This document shows positions 17,392 to 26,342 of a DNA stretch of 64,000 nucleotides, in pieces. The notes below the pieces were generated by a model, which saw only the letters and a program-made list of their open reading frames with translations, searched no databases and was not told the origin of the DNA. Made by a program: the position numbers and the translations under genes. Source of the DNA: Enterobacterales bacterium. GTDB taxonomy: Bacteria; Pseudomonadota; Gammaproteobacteria; Enterobacterales; Enterobacteriaceae. The stretch covers positions 1 to 64,000 of the forward strand of contig JAATFX010000021.1 in assembly GCA_015654925.1 (NCBI GenBank), read 5' to 3'. How positions within the stretch are numbered: the stretch's first letter is position 1; every line of letters begins with the position of its first letter.

Positions 17392-18572
17392 CCGCGCCGG
17401 TGCGGGTTATCGCCTCGCCGGAGGAAGCCATCGCGGCGGCCGGGGAACTGGCGTTGATTTGGGCGCGCAGCGCGGCGCAAATCGATGCGCAGCGCCGTAT
17501 TCCCGTGGACGAACTTAAGGCGCTGGCGCGTTCCGGGCTGTTGGCCATCACGGTGCCGCGGGAGTTTGGCGGCGCGGGCGTGCCGACCGAGACGCTGATC
17601 GAAGTGATTCTGATCCTGGCCGCCGTCGATACGTCCCTGACCCAGATACCGCAAAACCATTTCGATTTTGTCGATACGCTGCTGGTGGCCGAGCCCGCCA
17701 CCCGGGCATATTTTTATGCCCAGGTGCTGGGCGGCGCGCGCTTTGGCAATGCGCTGGCGGAACCAGGCAGGCCGTCGCGGCGGGATATCGCCACCACCAT
17801 CCTGGCCGAAGGGGAAGGTTTTCGCCTCAACGGCCGGAAATTTTTTTCCACCGGCGCGCTTACCGCGCAGTGGGTGCCGGTGTTCGGCAAGGCCGCCGAC
17901 GGACGGATACTGACCGCCTACATCGAGCGCGACCACCCGGGGCTGGATATCCTGGCCGATTGGGATGCCTTCGGCCAGCGCGGCACTTTTAGCGGAACCA
18001 CGCTGATTAACGATGTGTGGGTGCCCGCCGCCCAGGTGGTGGATCGCGGCCGCGGCGATCCCGCCATACTGGTCGCGCAGTTCGCCGGCAATCAGCTGAT
18101 TCACGCCGCCATCGAAACCGGCGCCGCCGAAGGCGCCCTGCGGGCCGCGGCGCGCATTTTGGGGGAGCACGGCGTATTAACCGACAGCGATCTGGCCCGG
18201 CTCGGGGAGTTTGCCGCGCGGGTGCGCGCCGCCAGGAGTCTGGTGATTCGCGCGGCGCGGCAGGTGGATGCGGTGCTGTCCGCCGCCGTGCCCGCGGCGG
18301 CGGCGGCCGCCAAAGCCTTTATCGCCACCGATGAGGCCAAAAGCCTGTCCTACGAACTGTCGCCGGCCATCGCCAATGAAATCGCGCATTTCCGCGTATC
18401 GTCGGTGAACGATGAACACCGCGGGCTTGACCGCCTGTGGCGCAACGTGCGCACGCATTCGCTGCACGATCCCGTACGCTGGCGGCAATTTTATGTGGGC
18501 GACTTTTATCTCAACGGCAATTTGCCGGGAGACGTGGCCGCCATCGTCAACCGCGGCGGCTCGCCGGCCTGA
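17388..18572 (+). CDS. Acyl-CoA dehydrogenase-family monooxygenase, SfnB/DszC type
   Basis: The 394-residue protein has full family length. Recognisable parts are the N-terminal helical domain (LARSGLLAITVPREFGGAG), the middle beta domain with LAEPGRP and FRLNGRKFFSTGALTAQWV, and a C-terminal helical domain ending NVRTHSLHDPVRW, a motif of the DszC/SfnB branch. These proteins take reduced FMN and oxygenate sulfur compounds. Together with the NtaA/DszA-type enzyme and SsuE it would form a two-step oxygenase route. Confidence 0.85.
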   Translation: MTAPVRVIASPEEAIAAAGELALIWARSAAQIDAQRRIPVDELKALARSGLLAITVPREFGGAGVPTETLIEVILILAAVDTSLTQIPQNHFDFVDTLLVAEPATRAYFYAQVLGGARFGNALAEPGRPSRRDIATTILAEGEGFRLNGRKFFSTGALTAQWVPVFGKAADGRILTAYIERDHPGLDILADWDAFGQRGTFSGTTLINDVWVPAAQVVDRGRGDPAILVAQFAGNQLIHAAIETGAAEGALRAAARILGEHGVLTDSDLARLGEFAARVRAARSLVIRAARQVDAVLSAAVPAAAAAAKAFIATDEAKSLSYELSPAIANEIAHFRVSSVNDEHRGLDRLWRNVRTHSLHDPVRWRQFYVGDFYLNGNLPGDVAAIVNRGGSPA

Positions 18573-18574
18573 AA

Positions 18575-18615
18575 CCGCCGGCCCCCTTAGCCGGCGGCAT
18601 GGCATAATTTTTTTT
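18575..18615 (+). terminator. Hairpin with delayed T tract between coding genes
   Basis: CCGCCGGC at 18575-18582 pairs perfectly with GCCGGCGG at 18590-18597 across a seven-base loop. Eight T residues occur at 18608-18615, ten bases after the stem. The spacing is longer than in a classical intrinsic terminator, so partial attenuation or mRNA 3'-end protection upstream of the next gene is as likely as full termination. Confidence 0.45.
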
Positions 18616-18633
18616 CATAACGAGGTATCCAGC

Positions 18634-19587
18634 ATGTCACGTTCTCTTATCTATGGCGCGGTCACCAAGCATGCCGCCGTTTTGAGCCGCTTCGGCGCCC
18701 AGGCCGGTTTTTTCGCCCGCGAAGGCATTGATTTAACGGTGCAAAACGTCTTCGGCGGCCCCGAAATGGCCGCCGCCGTCGAAAGCGGCGCGGTGCATAT
18801 CGGCGAAATCGGTACGCCGCCGGGACTGACGGCCATCGGCGAAGGCAAACGGATTCGCATCGTCGGCAGTTCCCTGGATCGCGGACTGGCTTTTTTTCTG
18901 CTCACGCGCGCCGATATCCGCCACTGGCGCGATTTCAAGGGTAAAACCGTCGCGGCGTTATCCCGCGGCAGCTGCGGTTATTGGTACCTGCGCGATATTT
19001 TGGCGCAAAACGGGGTCGATCCGGATCGGGACGTGACGTTCCGGCATCTCGGCGGGGATATCGATAAACAGCTGGAACTGCTGGCTGCCGGGGAGATCGC
19101 GGGGCTGCTGTCGGGCGAACCCTATCTTTCCCTGGGCGAACGCAGCGGCGTAGCCCGCTCCTGGGGCGCCCCGCAACAGCTTGCCGATGTTCCGTCCATC
19201 CAGTGGAGCATACAAATCGCCGGCCAGGATTTTATCGAGCGCGAGCCGGTCCTGCTGCGCGATGTGCTCGAAATCATCCGGCAAACCGCGCATTACGTGT
19301 GGCGAAATCCGGATGAATGGATCGCTTTTTACCGCAAATTGCATAACGTCGACGAGGAAATCGCCCGCAACTCCATCAAGCATGAATGGCCCTATTTTCA
19401 TTTCGACGGACAAATCGATATCCCCGGCCTGGAGCGGGCGCTCGACCTGCAATACCGCATCGGCTCCACGTCCCGGCGGTTATCCCGGGACGAGGTGCTG
19501 GATCTGCGTTACCAGCCGCGGCCCAGCGCCCGGGCGCCGGAGGATGGGGCGCCGGATTTGCCCGCTACCGGTGCTTTTCAGCTATAG
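18634..19587 (+). CDS. NMT1/SsuA-like ligand-binding protein without signal peptide
   Basis: This is a 317-residue protein of the nitrate/sulfonate/thiamine-precursor binding fold: an opening strand (SLIYGAVTKHAAVLSRFG), GFFAREGIDLTVQ, an AVESGAVHIGEIG ligand loop, and DFKGKTVAALSRGS. The mature fold begins at residue 3, and no hydrophobic leader or in-frame upstream start with one exists. The ATG at 18634 has CGAGG upstream. It therefore looks cytoplasmic, unlike normal ABC binding proteins, and no SsuC/SsuB genes adjoin it. It may be an enzyme-like or chaperone-like member of the fold acting on the monooxygenase substrate; that is inference. Confidence 0.75.
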   Translation: MSRSLIYGAVTKHAAVLSRFGAQAGFFAREGIDLTVQNVFGGPEMAAAVESGAVHIGEIGTPPGLTAIGEGKRIRIVGSSLDRGLAFFLLTRADIRHWRDFKGKTVAALSRGSCGYWYLRDILAQNGVDPDRDVTFRHLGGDIDKQLELLAAGEIAGLLSGEPYLSLGERSGVARSWGAPQQLADVPSIQWSIQIAGQDFIEREPVLLRDVLEIIRQTAHYVWRNPDEWIAFYRKLHNVDEEIARNSIKHEWPYFHFDGQIDIPGLERALDLQYRIGSTSRRLSRDEVLDLRYQPRPSARAPEDGAPDLPATGAFQL

Positions 19588-19747
19588 AAAGCAATAATTG
19601 ATATTTTTCAACGCTGGATTTAGGCCATAACATACTTTTGCAGGTAAATGAGGCGGTTTGCTTAATCGATCCCTATTACATCTGTTATCAGTATGAATGT
19701 TTAATACAGTACTGGATTAAAACAGCGTTAATTCCCTAGGAGCCGTA

Positions 19748-20326
19748 ATGAATGTTATCACCTTGGCCGGCAGCCCGCGTTTTCCTTCAAGATCGACGGC
19801 CCTGCTTACCCTCGCGCAGCGTTGGCTGGAGCGACAAGGCATTAACGTCATACCCTGGAATTTATTTAATTTCAGTCCGGAAGATCTGCTTTACGCCCGC
19901 TTTGACAGCCCCGCGCTGAAAGTATTCAACGAGCAATTGGCCGAGGCCGACGGCATTATTATCAGCACCCCGGTTTATAAGGCGTCCTTTGCCGGCGCCT
20001 TGAAAACCCTGCTCGATCTGCTGCCGGAGCGCGCGTTTGAACATAAAGTCGTGCTGCCGGTGGCGACCGGCGGCACCATCGGCCATATGCTGGCGCTGGA
20101 TTATGCGCTCAAGCCGGTGCTTAATGCCTTGAAAGCCCAGGAAATCCTGCACGGGATTTTCGCCGAGGACAGCCAGATAACCCACTACGATCGCGATCCG
20201 CTATTATCGCCCATCCTTGAGACCCGGCTGACGGAATCCTTGGGCACGTTTGCCCGCGCGCTGGAACGGCAGGCGCAGTTTAACGCCGCCGAAACGTCGC
20301 AGCGGGCGACCATACCGAGCAACTGA
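19748..20326 (+). CDS. ssuE: NADPH-dependent FMN reductase SsuE
   Basis: The 192-residue flavodoxin-fold protein opens NVITLAGSPRFPSRST, has IISTPVYKASFAGALKTLLD and PVATGGTIGHMLALDYALKPVL, all SsuE/MsuE hallmarks. It reduces FMN with NAD(P)H and hands FMNH2 to a partner monooxygenase, here the NtaA/DszA-type and SfnB-type enzymes. It lies 160 bases after the preceding gene, with AGGAG eight bases before the ATG, and may have its own promoter in that gap. Confidence 0.9.
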   Translation: MNVITLAGSPRFPSRSTALLTLAQRWLERQGINVIPWNLFNFSPEDLLYARFDSPALKVFNEQLAEADGIIISTPVYKASFAGALKTLLDLLPERAFEHKVVLPVATGGTIGHMLALDYALKPVLNALKAQEILHGIFAEDSQITHYDRDPLLSPILETRLTESLGTFARALERQAQFNAAETSQRATIPSN

Positions 20327-20345
20327 CCGCGGCATTATCGCGTCC

Positions 20346-20375
20346 GGCGCCGGAAAACCCGCCGTTTTCGGCGCC
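20346..20375. terminator. Bidirectional hairpin between convergent genes
   Basis: GGCGCCGGAAAAC (20346-20358) pairs with GTTTTCGGCGCC (20364-20375) with one bulged G. It lies in the 63-base gap between ssuE and the leftward LysR gene, where a shared terminator is expected. There is no extra T run beyond those inside the stem, so strength is uncertain. Confidence 0.5.
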
Positions 20376-20389
20376 CGCGGCGGCCCGGT

Positions 20390-21331
20390 TCATACGCTTT
20401 CCCTGGCTTCCTTTTGCAGCCAATGCTGCAAGCTGGCCCCTTCCGCCGACAGCTCGGTGTCTTGCCGCACGCACAGATAATAATCCCGGCCGTCATCAAT
20501 GGGCCGATCAAAGAGCTTTACTAATTCACCGCTGCGCAAATAGGCGGCGATCAAGGGTTCGCGCATCAGGGCGCACCCCAGCCCCGCCTGCACTCCCGCC
20601 AGCGTCAGCAGGCCGTCCTCGAACATCGGCCCGGTACCGCGCACCGGTCGTTTCACTCCGGCCGCCTGGAACCACTGCGGCCAGGTGCTGCGTTCTTCAT
20701 CGTGCAGCAGGGGCAGTGCCATCAATTGCTCCGGCGTATCAATCACCCCGTGCAGCCGCATGAAATCCCGGCTGCATACCGGGATCATGCGCCCGGACAT
20801 TAACTTCTCGCTGCGGTATCCCGCCCATTGCCCGACGCCGAAACGGATGGAAATATCCGCCGCATCGCTCGGATAGTTGCGGTGATTGGCGTAAAGCACA
20901 TTAATATCGATATCCGCATGTTCCCGTAAAAAACCGCGCAGGCGCGGGATAAACCACCCCATGCCGAACAGCGGAATCAGGCTGATGGTCACCTGGCGGC
21001 CGGCCGACTGCTCGCGCACATGCTCCGTAGCCTGGCGCAGCACCGAAAACGCGGAGCGGATCGACCGGTAATATTCCCGGCCTTCGGCCCGCAACGCTAA
21101 ATTGCGCCCCTGCCGTTCGGTAAGCGGTGTTTGCAAAAACAGTTCCAGCAGCCGGAGCTGGTGGCTGACCGCCGAGGGGGAAATCGCCAGTTCTTTGGCC
21201 GCCGCCGTCACGCTGCCCAGACGCGCGATGGCTTCAAAAGCCCGCACCGCCCGCAGCGGGGGATCGTTGGGTAATAACGCCAGCGGTCCGCTGGCGGGCT
21301 CTGCATCCTGATATTGTTCTGTTTTATTCAT
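20390..21331 (-). CDS. LysR-family transcriptional regulator (GcvA-like)
   Basis: The 313-residue protein has an N-terminal winged helix (LRAVRAFEAIARLGSVTAAAKELAISPSAVSHQLRLLE split over residues about 27-65) and a LysR substrate-binding domain with DAADISIRFGVGQWAGY, typical of the GcvA/AmpR branch. It diverges from the Liv-type operon across a 172-base gap, so it probably controls that operon in response to the transported compound or its product. A GcvA-like branch fits amino-acid-derived effectors, but the ligand is unknown. Confidence 0.88.
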   Translation of the reverse strand: MNKTEQYQDAEPASGPLALLPNDPPLRAVRAFEAIARLGSVTAAAKELAISPSAVSHQLRLLELFLQTPLTERQGRNLALRAEGREYYRSIRSAFSVLRQATEHVREQSAGRQVTISLIPLFGMGWFIPRLRGFLREHADIDINVLYANHRNYPSDAADISIRFGVGQWAGYRSEKLMSGRMIPVCSRDFMRLHGVIDTPEQLMALPLLHDEERSTWPQWFQAAGVKRPVRGTGPMFEDGLLTLAGVQAGLGCALMREPLIAAYLRSGELVKLFDRPIDDGRDYYLCVRQDTELSAEGASLQHWLQKEARESV

Positions 21332-21503
21332 ATATTGATTAATTTATTTGATAACCGTAATAGCCATATTTTTAATTTATAGTAAAAACATGTAATTAGA
21401 AACAAACGTTTTGAGTATAAGCAATGATTTATCCGTATTTCACAAATTAAACTAAATGATTAGTATGTGCTGCTGCATCGGGTTATTTTGGAACGTCCGC
21501 TTT

Positions 21504-22454
21504 ATGGATACCTTTATTCAGCAAGTGATTAATGGATTGATGCTGGGCAGCATCTACGCGCTGGTGGCGCTCGGCTACACCATGGTTTACGGCATCCTGC
21601 GCATCATTAATTTCGCCCACGGCGATTTATTAATGGTCGGCGCGCTCAGCGCGTTGTCGACCATGGTGTTTTTGCAGCGGCATTTTCCCGGCCTGTCGGT
21701 GTACGGCGTGCTGGCGCTGGCGCTGCTGCTGTCGATGGCGGTATGCGCCGTGGTGGCAATGGCCATCGAGCGCCTGGCCTATCGCCGGTTGCGCCACGCG
21801 CCGCGCCTGGCGCCGCTGATTAGCGGCATCGGCGTGTCGCTGCTGCTGCAAACCGTGGCGATGATGGTCTGGTCGCGTAACCCGCTGATGTTTCCGCAAC
21901 TGCTGCCCATGGACCCGATTAAGCTGACCCGGGGAGACGCCGGCCATGCGCCGGCGGTCATTACCGGCACCGGCATCGCTACCGTGGCGGCCGCGCTGGT
22001 GGTGATGGCCGGTCTGCTGCTATTGATCGAATATACCCGTTTTGGCCGCGCCATGCGCGCCACCGCCGAAAACCCGCAGGTCGCAAGCCTGATGGGCATC
22101 AATCCCAATCGCATTATTACCCTGACCTTCGCCATCGGCGGCATGTTCGCCGCCCTGGCCGGGGTGATGATGGCCAGTAATTATGGCAACGCCAATTTTT
22201 CGATGGGTTTCCTGCCGGGCATCAAAGCCTTTACCGCGGCGGTGCTGGGCGGTATCGGCAATATTCGCGGCGCCATGCTCGGCGGCGTGCTGCTGGGCTT
22301 GATTGAATCCCTGGGGGCCGGTTATCTGGGCGCGCTGACCGGGGGCAATTTCGGCAGCAATTATCAGGATATCTTCGCCTTCCTGGTGCTGATTGCCGTA
22401 CTGGTCTTCCGGCCGTCCGGCTTATTGGGCGAACGGGTCGCCAATCGCGCGTAG
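21504..22454 (+). CDS. Branched-chain amino acid-type ABC permease, LivH family
   Basis: The 316-residue membrane protein begins MDTFIQQVINGLMLGSIYAL, a textbook LivH start, followed by GYTMVYGILRIINFAHGDLLM, and ends FRPSGLLGE. The loop MGINPNRIITLTFAIGG contacts the ATPases. I chose the ATG at 21504 because the 16 upstream residues of the longer frame do not match the family. It forms the channel with the LivM-type subunit. Cargo is probably not a branched-chain amino acid; see the two hydrolases downstream. Confidence 0.9.
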   Translation: MDTFIQQVINGLMLGSIYALVALGYTMVYGILRIINFAHGDLLMVGALSALSTMVFLQRHFPGLSVYGVLALALLLSMAVCAVVAMAIERLAYRRLRHAPRLAPLISGIGVSLLLQTVAMMVWSRNPLMFPQLLPMDPIKLTRGDAGHAPAVITGTGIATVAAALVVMAGLLLLIEYTRFGRAMRATAENPQVASLMGINPNRIITLTFAIGGMFAALAGVMMASNYGNANFSMGFLPGIKAFTAAVLGGIGNIRGAMLGGVLLGLIESLGAGYLGALTGGNFGSNYQDIFAFLVLIAVLVFRPSGLLGERVANRA

Positions 22455-22480
22455 TAACGCGTGGTAAACAGGAAACGGCT

Positions 22481-23590
22481 ATGAGCTTAATGACTTCTTT
22501 TCTGCCGACCGCCCGCCGGCGCGCGCATCTGGGCATGTGGCTATTCGCCATCGGCCTGCTGCTGGCGCCGTGGCTAATCGGCTCGGCCGGCGGCAATTAT
22601 TGGGTGCGGGTGGCGGATTTCGCCCTGCTGTATATCATGCTGGCGCTGGGCCTGAATATCGTGGTGGGTTTCACCGGGCTGCTGGATATGGGCTTTATCG
22701 CCTTTTACGCCGTCGGCGCCTATCTTGCCGCCCTGCTCTCCTCGCCGCATTTGGTCACGCAATTTCCGCTGCTATTGGCGTGGTTTCCCCAGGGTTTGCA
22801 CCTGTCGGTGTTGCTTATTATCCCCCTGGCCGCGCTACTGGCGGCGGTGTGCGGCATTTTGCTCGGCGCGCCGACCCTGCGTCTGCGGGGGGATTATCTG
22901 GCGATTGTGACGCTGGGCTTTGGCGAAATTATCCGCATCCTGATGCGCAATCTCGATCGGCCGGTGAATATTACCAACGGCCCCAAGGGCATTTCGGGTA
23001 TCGATCCCGTCTCGCTGTCCGGCCTGAAATTCTCCGGCATGCATCACTGGCTCGGCCTGCGCTTTTCGTCGTTATATCTCTATTACTATCTGTTTGCCGC
23101 GCTGATCGTGCTGATCGTGTTTGTCTGCATCCGGTTGCAGCAATCCCGGGTCGGGCGCGCCTGGACCGCCATCCGCGAAGATGAGGATGCCGCCCGGGCG
23201 ATGGGCATCAATACCCGCAATTTCAAGCTATTGGCCTTTGCCATGGGCGCTGCTTTCGGCGGCGTCGCCGGGGCGCTGTTTGCGGCGTTCCAGGGGTTCG
23301 TTTCGCCGGAATCCTTCTCGCTGCAGGAGTCGATCGCGGTGCTGGCCATGGTGGTGCTCGGCGGTATGGGCCACATTCCGGGAGCGATCCTCGGCGCGCT
23401 GCTGCTTAGCGCGCTGCCCGAATTTTTGCGCTCCAGCACCGGCCCGCTGCAACAGGCGCTATTTGGCCAGGTCATTATCGACCCCGAAATTATCCGCCAG
23501 CTGTTTTACGGCCTGGCGCTGATCCTAGTCATGCTCTATCGCCCGTCCGGCCTGTGGCCGGCGCGCCATCACCGGGAAAATCAGCCATGA
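22481..23590 (+). CDS. Branched-chain amino acid-type ABC permease, LivM family
   Basis: The 369-residue membrane protein has ALGLNIVVGFTGLLDMGFIAFYAVGAY, RLRGDYLAIVTLGFGEIIRI and TIREDEDAARAMGIN-type loop (here AIREDEDAARAMG), the LivM signatures. AGGAAA precedes the start. It ends RPSGLWPARH and overlaps the next gene by an ATGA. It pairs with the LivH-type subunit. Confidence 0.92.
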   Translation: MSLMTSFLPTARRRAHLGMWLFAIGLLLAPWLIGSAGGNYWVRVADFALLYIMLALGLNIVVGFTGLLDMGFIAFYAVGAYLAALLSSPHLVTQFPLLLAWFPQGLHLSVLLIIPLAALLAAVCGILLGAPTLRLRGDYLAIVTLGFGEIIRILMRNLDRPVNITNGPKGISGIDPVSLSGLKFSGMHHWLGLRFSSLYLYYYLFAALIVLIVFVCIRLQQSRVGRAWTAIREDEDAARAMGINTRNFKLLAFAMGAAFGGVAGALFAAFQGFVSPESFSLQESIAVLAMVVLGGMGHIPGAILGALLLSALPEFLRSSTGPLQQALFGQVIIDPEIIRQLFYGLALILVMLYRPSGLWPARHHRENQP

Positions 23591-24357
23591 AACCGCTGCT
23601 TACCCTGCGCAACGTCAGTAAACGCTTCGGCGGGCTGGCCGCCGTCGACGGCGTCGACCTGTCCATCCAGCCGGGGGAGATCTATGGCCTGATTGGCCCC
23701 AACGGCGCGGGCAAAACCACCTGCTTTAACTTGATTACCGGCCTGTACCGTGCCGACGGCGGGGAATTCACGCTGGCGGATAAGCCCTACCAGCCGCACG
23801 CCATTGAAAAGGTGACCGAGGCGGGCATCGCCCGCACCTTCCAGAATCTGCGCTTATTCAATGACATGAGCGTGCATGAAAACGTCATGGTCGGCCGGCA
23901 TGTGCGTACCCGCAACGGCTTATGGGCGGCCATCAGCCGACATAAACGGGCGCGGCAAGAAGAAGCGGACACCCACGAACGGGCCTACCGGCTGCTGCAA
24001 TATGTGGGCATTGAGCGCTTCGCCCGCTACCGGGCCGGCGATCTCTCCTATGGCCATCAGCGCCGGCTGGAAATTGCCCGGGCGCTGGCCACCGAACCCA
24101 AGCTGCTGGCCCTGGACGAACCCGCCGCCGGGATGAATGCGGCGGAAAAAGTCGAACTGCGCCAGTTGCTGCTGCGCATCCGCGACGACGGCAAAACCCT
24201 GCTGCTCATCGAGCACGACGTCAAATTGGTCATGGGCCTGTGCGATCGCCTGACCGTGCTCAACTACGGCAAGGTGATAGCCGAAGGGACGCCTAAAACC
24301 GTGCGCCGTGAACCGGCGGTAATCCACGCGTATCTGGGAGGGGACGCCCATGAATGA
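23587..24357 (+). CDS. ABC ATP-binding protein, LivG family
   Basis: The 256-residue ATPase has Walker A GPNGAGKTT, the LivG-specific TFQNLRLFNDMSVHENVMVG, signature LSYGHQRRLEIARAL (the LSYG variant is normal for LivG), and Walker B LALDEPAAGMN. The start at 23587 gives an ATGA overlap with the LivM-type gene; an in-frame ATG 33 bases upstream would lie inside that gene. It energises the importer with the LivF-type partner. Confidence 0.93.
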   Translation: MKPLLTLRNVSKRFGGLAAVDGVDLSIQPGEIYGLIGPNGAGKTTCFNLITGLYRADGGEFTLADKPYQPHAIEKVTEAGIARTFQNLRLFNDMSVHENVMVGRHVRTRNGLWAAISRHKRARQEEADTHERAYRLLQYVGIERFARYRAGDLSYGHQRRLEIARALATEPKLLALDEPAAGMNAAEKVELRQLLLRIRDDGKTLLLIEHDVKLVMGLCDRLTVLNYGKVIAEGTPKTVRREPAVIHAYLGGDAHE

Positions 24358-25063
24358 CGCCCTGCTGGCCGTTAAACGGCTTACGGTGTCCTACGGCGGC
24401 ATCCAGGCGGTGAAAGGCATCGACTTCGCGGTGGCCGAAGGGGAGCAGGTAACGCTTATCGGCGCCAACGGCGCGGGCAAGACTTCGACCCTGCGCGCCA
24501 TTACCGGCCTGCAATCCTTTACCGGCGAGATCCTGTTTGCCGGCCGGTCCATCCACGGCGAGCCGGCGTACCGGCTGTTGCGGCGGGGGCTGGTGATGGT
24601 GCCGGAGGGGCGCGGCATTTTCGCCCGCATGACCGTATTGGAAAACCTGCAAATCGGCGCCTACCTGCGGCGCGACGCCGGAGCGGTCAGGCAGGAAATG
24701 GATGAATTGTTCGAGGTGTTCCCGCGCCTGCGCGAGCGGCTGGACCAGCAGGCCGGGCTGCTTTCCGGCGGCGAACAGCAAATGCTGGCCATGGGCCGCG
24801 CCCTGCTCGGCAAACCGCGCCTGCTGATCATGGACGAACCGTCCATGGGGCTGGCCCCGATTATGGTGGAGGCGATTTTCGCGGTGATTAATACCCTCGC
24901 CCGGCGCGGCGTCACGCTGCTGCTGGTGGAGCAAAACGCCCGGCTGGCGCTAATGAGCACCCGGCGCGCCTATGTGCTGGACAGCGGAACCATCAGCCAG
25001 GGCGGCGCCTCCGCCGCGCTGCTGGACGATGAAAAAATACGGCGGGCTTATTTGGGTGAATAG
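24350..25063 (+). CDS. ABC ATP-binding protein, LivF family
   Basis: The 237-residue ATPase has Walker A GANGAGKTS, the LivF motif MVPEGRGIFARMTVLENLQIGA, signature LSGGEQQMLAMGRAL and Walker B IMDEPSMGLAP. It overlaps the LivG-type gene by eight bases and completes the membrane complex. Confidence 0.93.
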   Translation: MNDALLAVKRLTVSYGGIQAVKGIDFAVAEGEQVTLIGANGAGKTSTLRAITGLQSFTGEILFAGRSIHGEPAYRLLRRGLVMVPEGRGIFARMTVLENLQIGAYLRRDAGAVRQEMDELFEVFPRLRERLDQQAGLLSGGEQQMLAMGRALLGKPRLLIMDEPSMGLAPIMVEAIFAVINTLARRGVTLLLVEQNARLALMSTRRAYVLDSGTISQGGASAALLDDEKIRRAYLGE

Positions 25064-25148
25064 CCGGCCACCCCGAGGGAGTGGCGAACTCACCGCGACG
25101 GCACCATGCAAACCACAGATAACAATATAAACCATAAGGAATAACGAT

Positions 25149-26318
25149 ATGACCCAGGCATTTAAGCAACTGACATTGGCCACGCTGATTCTGGCCTCCT
25201 TTAGCGCAATGGCCGCCGACGCCGAAACCGTCTTGATTGGCCTGGCCGGCCCGCTTACAGGTCCTTCCGCCCGTATCGGCAAGGATTTGGAAAACGGCGC
25301 GCAGCTGGCCATTACCGACGCCAATAATAAAAAACCGACCATCGACGGCAAAGCGGTCACCTTCAAGCTGGTGTCCGAAGACGACCAATCAGACCCGCGC
25401 ACCGCGGTAGCCGTGGCCCAGCGGCTGGTGGACGCCGGCGTGGCCGGGGTGGTCGGTCACTGGAACACCGGCACCAGCATTCCCGCCGCGCGGATTTATC
25501 ACGATGCGGGCATTGCGCAGGTGGCCCCGGTCGCCACCGGCCATGCCTATACCCAGCAGGGTTTTGACACCAGTTTCCGCGTGATGGGCCATGACGACGA
25601 CGGCGGCAATTATGCGGGCAACTATGCGGTGAAAACCCTGCAGGCCAAGCGTATCGCCGTTATCGATGACCGCACCGCGTTCGGCCAGGGCCTGGCGGAT
25701 CAGTTTATTCACTCCCTGAAAAGCCAGGGCGTGGAGATTGTCGATCGCGAATATGTCGATGAGAAAACCGTCGATTTCAGCGCCGTGCTCACCAGCATCC
25801 GCAGCAAAAACGCCGATCTGATCTTCTTTGGCGGCGTCGATTCCCAGGCCGCGCCCCTGGCGCGCCGCATCAAGCAGCTGGGCATGCCCGCCACGCTTAT
25901 GGGCGCTGGGGGCTTTGTCAGCCAGACGTTCCTGACGCTGGCGCAAAAAGAGGGCGAAGGCGTGGTGGCGCTGGAACCGGGTCTGCCGGTGGACGGCATG
26001 CCGGGCGGCAAAGCCTTTGAGCAGGCTTATCGCGATCGCTATCACACCCATATCGAACTCCATGCGCCGTTCGCCTACGATGCCGCCAGCGTATTAATTG
26101 ACGCCATCGAGCAGGCGAATTCCATCGACCCGGAAAAATATCTGCCGAAACTGCGCGGCATCAAGCACCAGGGCGTCACCGGCACCATTGCCTTCGACGG
26201 CCAGGGCAACCTGCTCAACCCCTCGTTTACCGTATATAAAGTCGTGAATGGCCAATGGCGGCCGCAGACTATTTTAGGCGGGGCCGCCAATAGCCAGCCG
26301 GCACCGGCGGCCAAGTAA
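25149..26318 (+). CDS. Periplasmic binding protein, LivJ/LivK family
   Basis: The 389-residue protein carries a signal peptide (hydrophobic core about residues 8-20, cleavage after AMA near 22). The mature domain has LIGLAGPLTGPSARIGKDLENGAQLAITDAN split over the family's opening strand and helix, GHWNTGTSIPAARIYHDAG and ALEPGLPVDGMPGG. AAGGA precedes its start. It delivers the ligand to the LivHM/GF-type complex. The downstream hydrolases suggest the ligand may be L-2-amino-thiazoline-4-carboxylate or a related cysteine derivative. Confidence 0.9.
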   Translation: MTQAFKQLTLATLILASFSAMAADAETVLIGLAGPLTGPSARIGKDLENGAQLAITDANNKKPTIDGKAVTFKLVSEDDQSDPRTAVAVAQRLVDAGVAGVVGHWNTGTSIPAARIYHDAGIAQVAPVATGHAYTQQGFDTSFRVMGHDDDGGNYAGNYAVKTLQAKRIAVIDDRTAFGQGLADQFIHSLKSQGVEIVDREYVDEKTVDFSAVLTSIRSKNADLIFFGGVDSQAAPLARRIKQLGMPATLMGAGGFVSQTFLTLAQKEGEGVVALEPGLPVDGMPGGKAFEQAYRDRYHTHIELHAPFAYDAASVLIDAIEQANSIDPEKYLPKLRGIKHQGVTGTIAFDGQGNLLNPSFTVYKVVNGQWRPQTILGGAANSQPAPAAK

Positions 26319-26342
26319 TCATGTGTAAGAAGGAGTAAGGCG

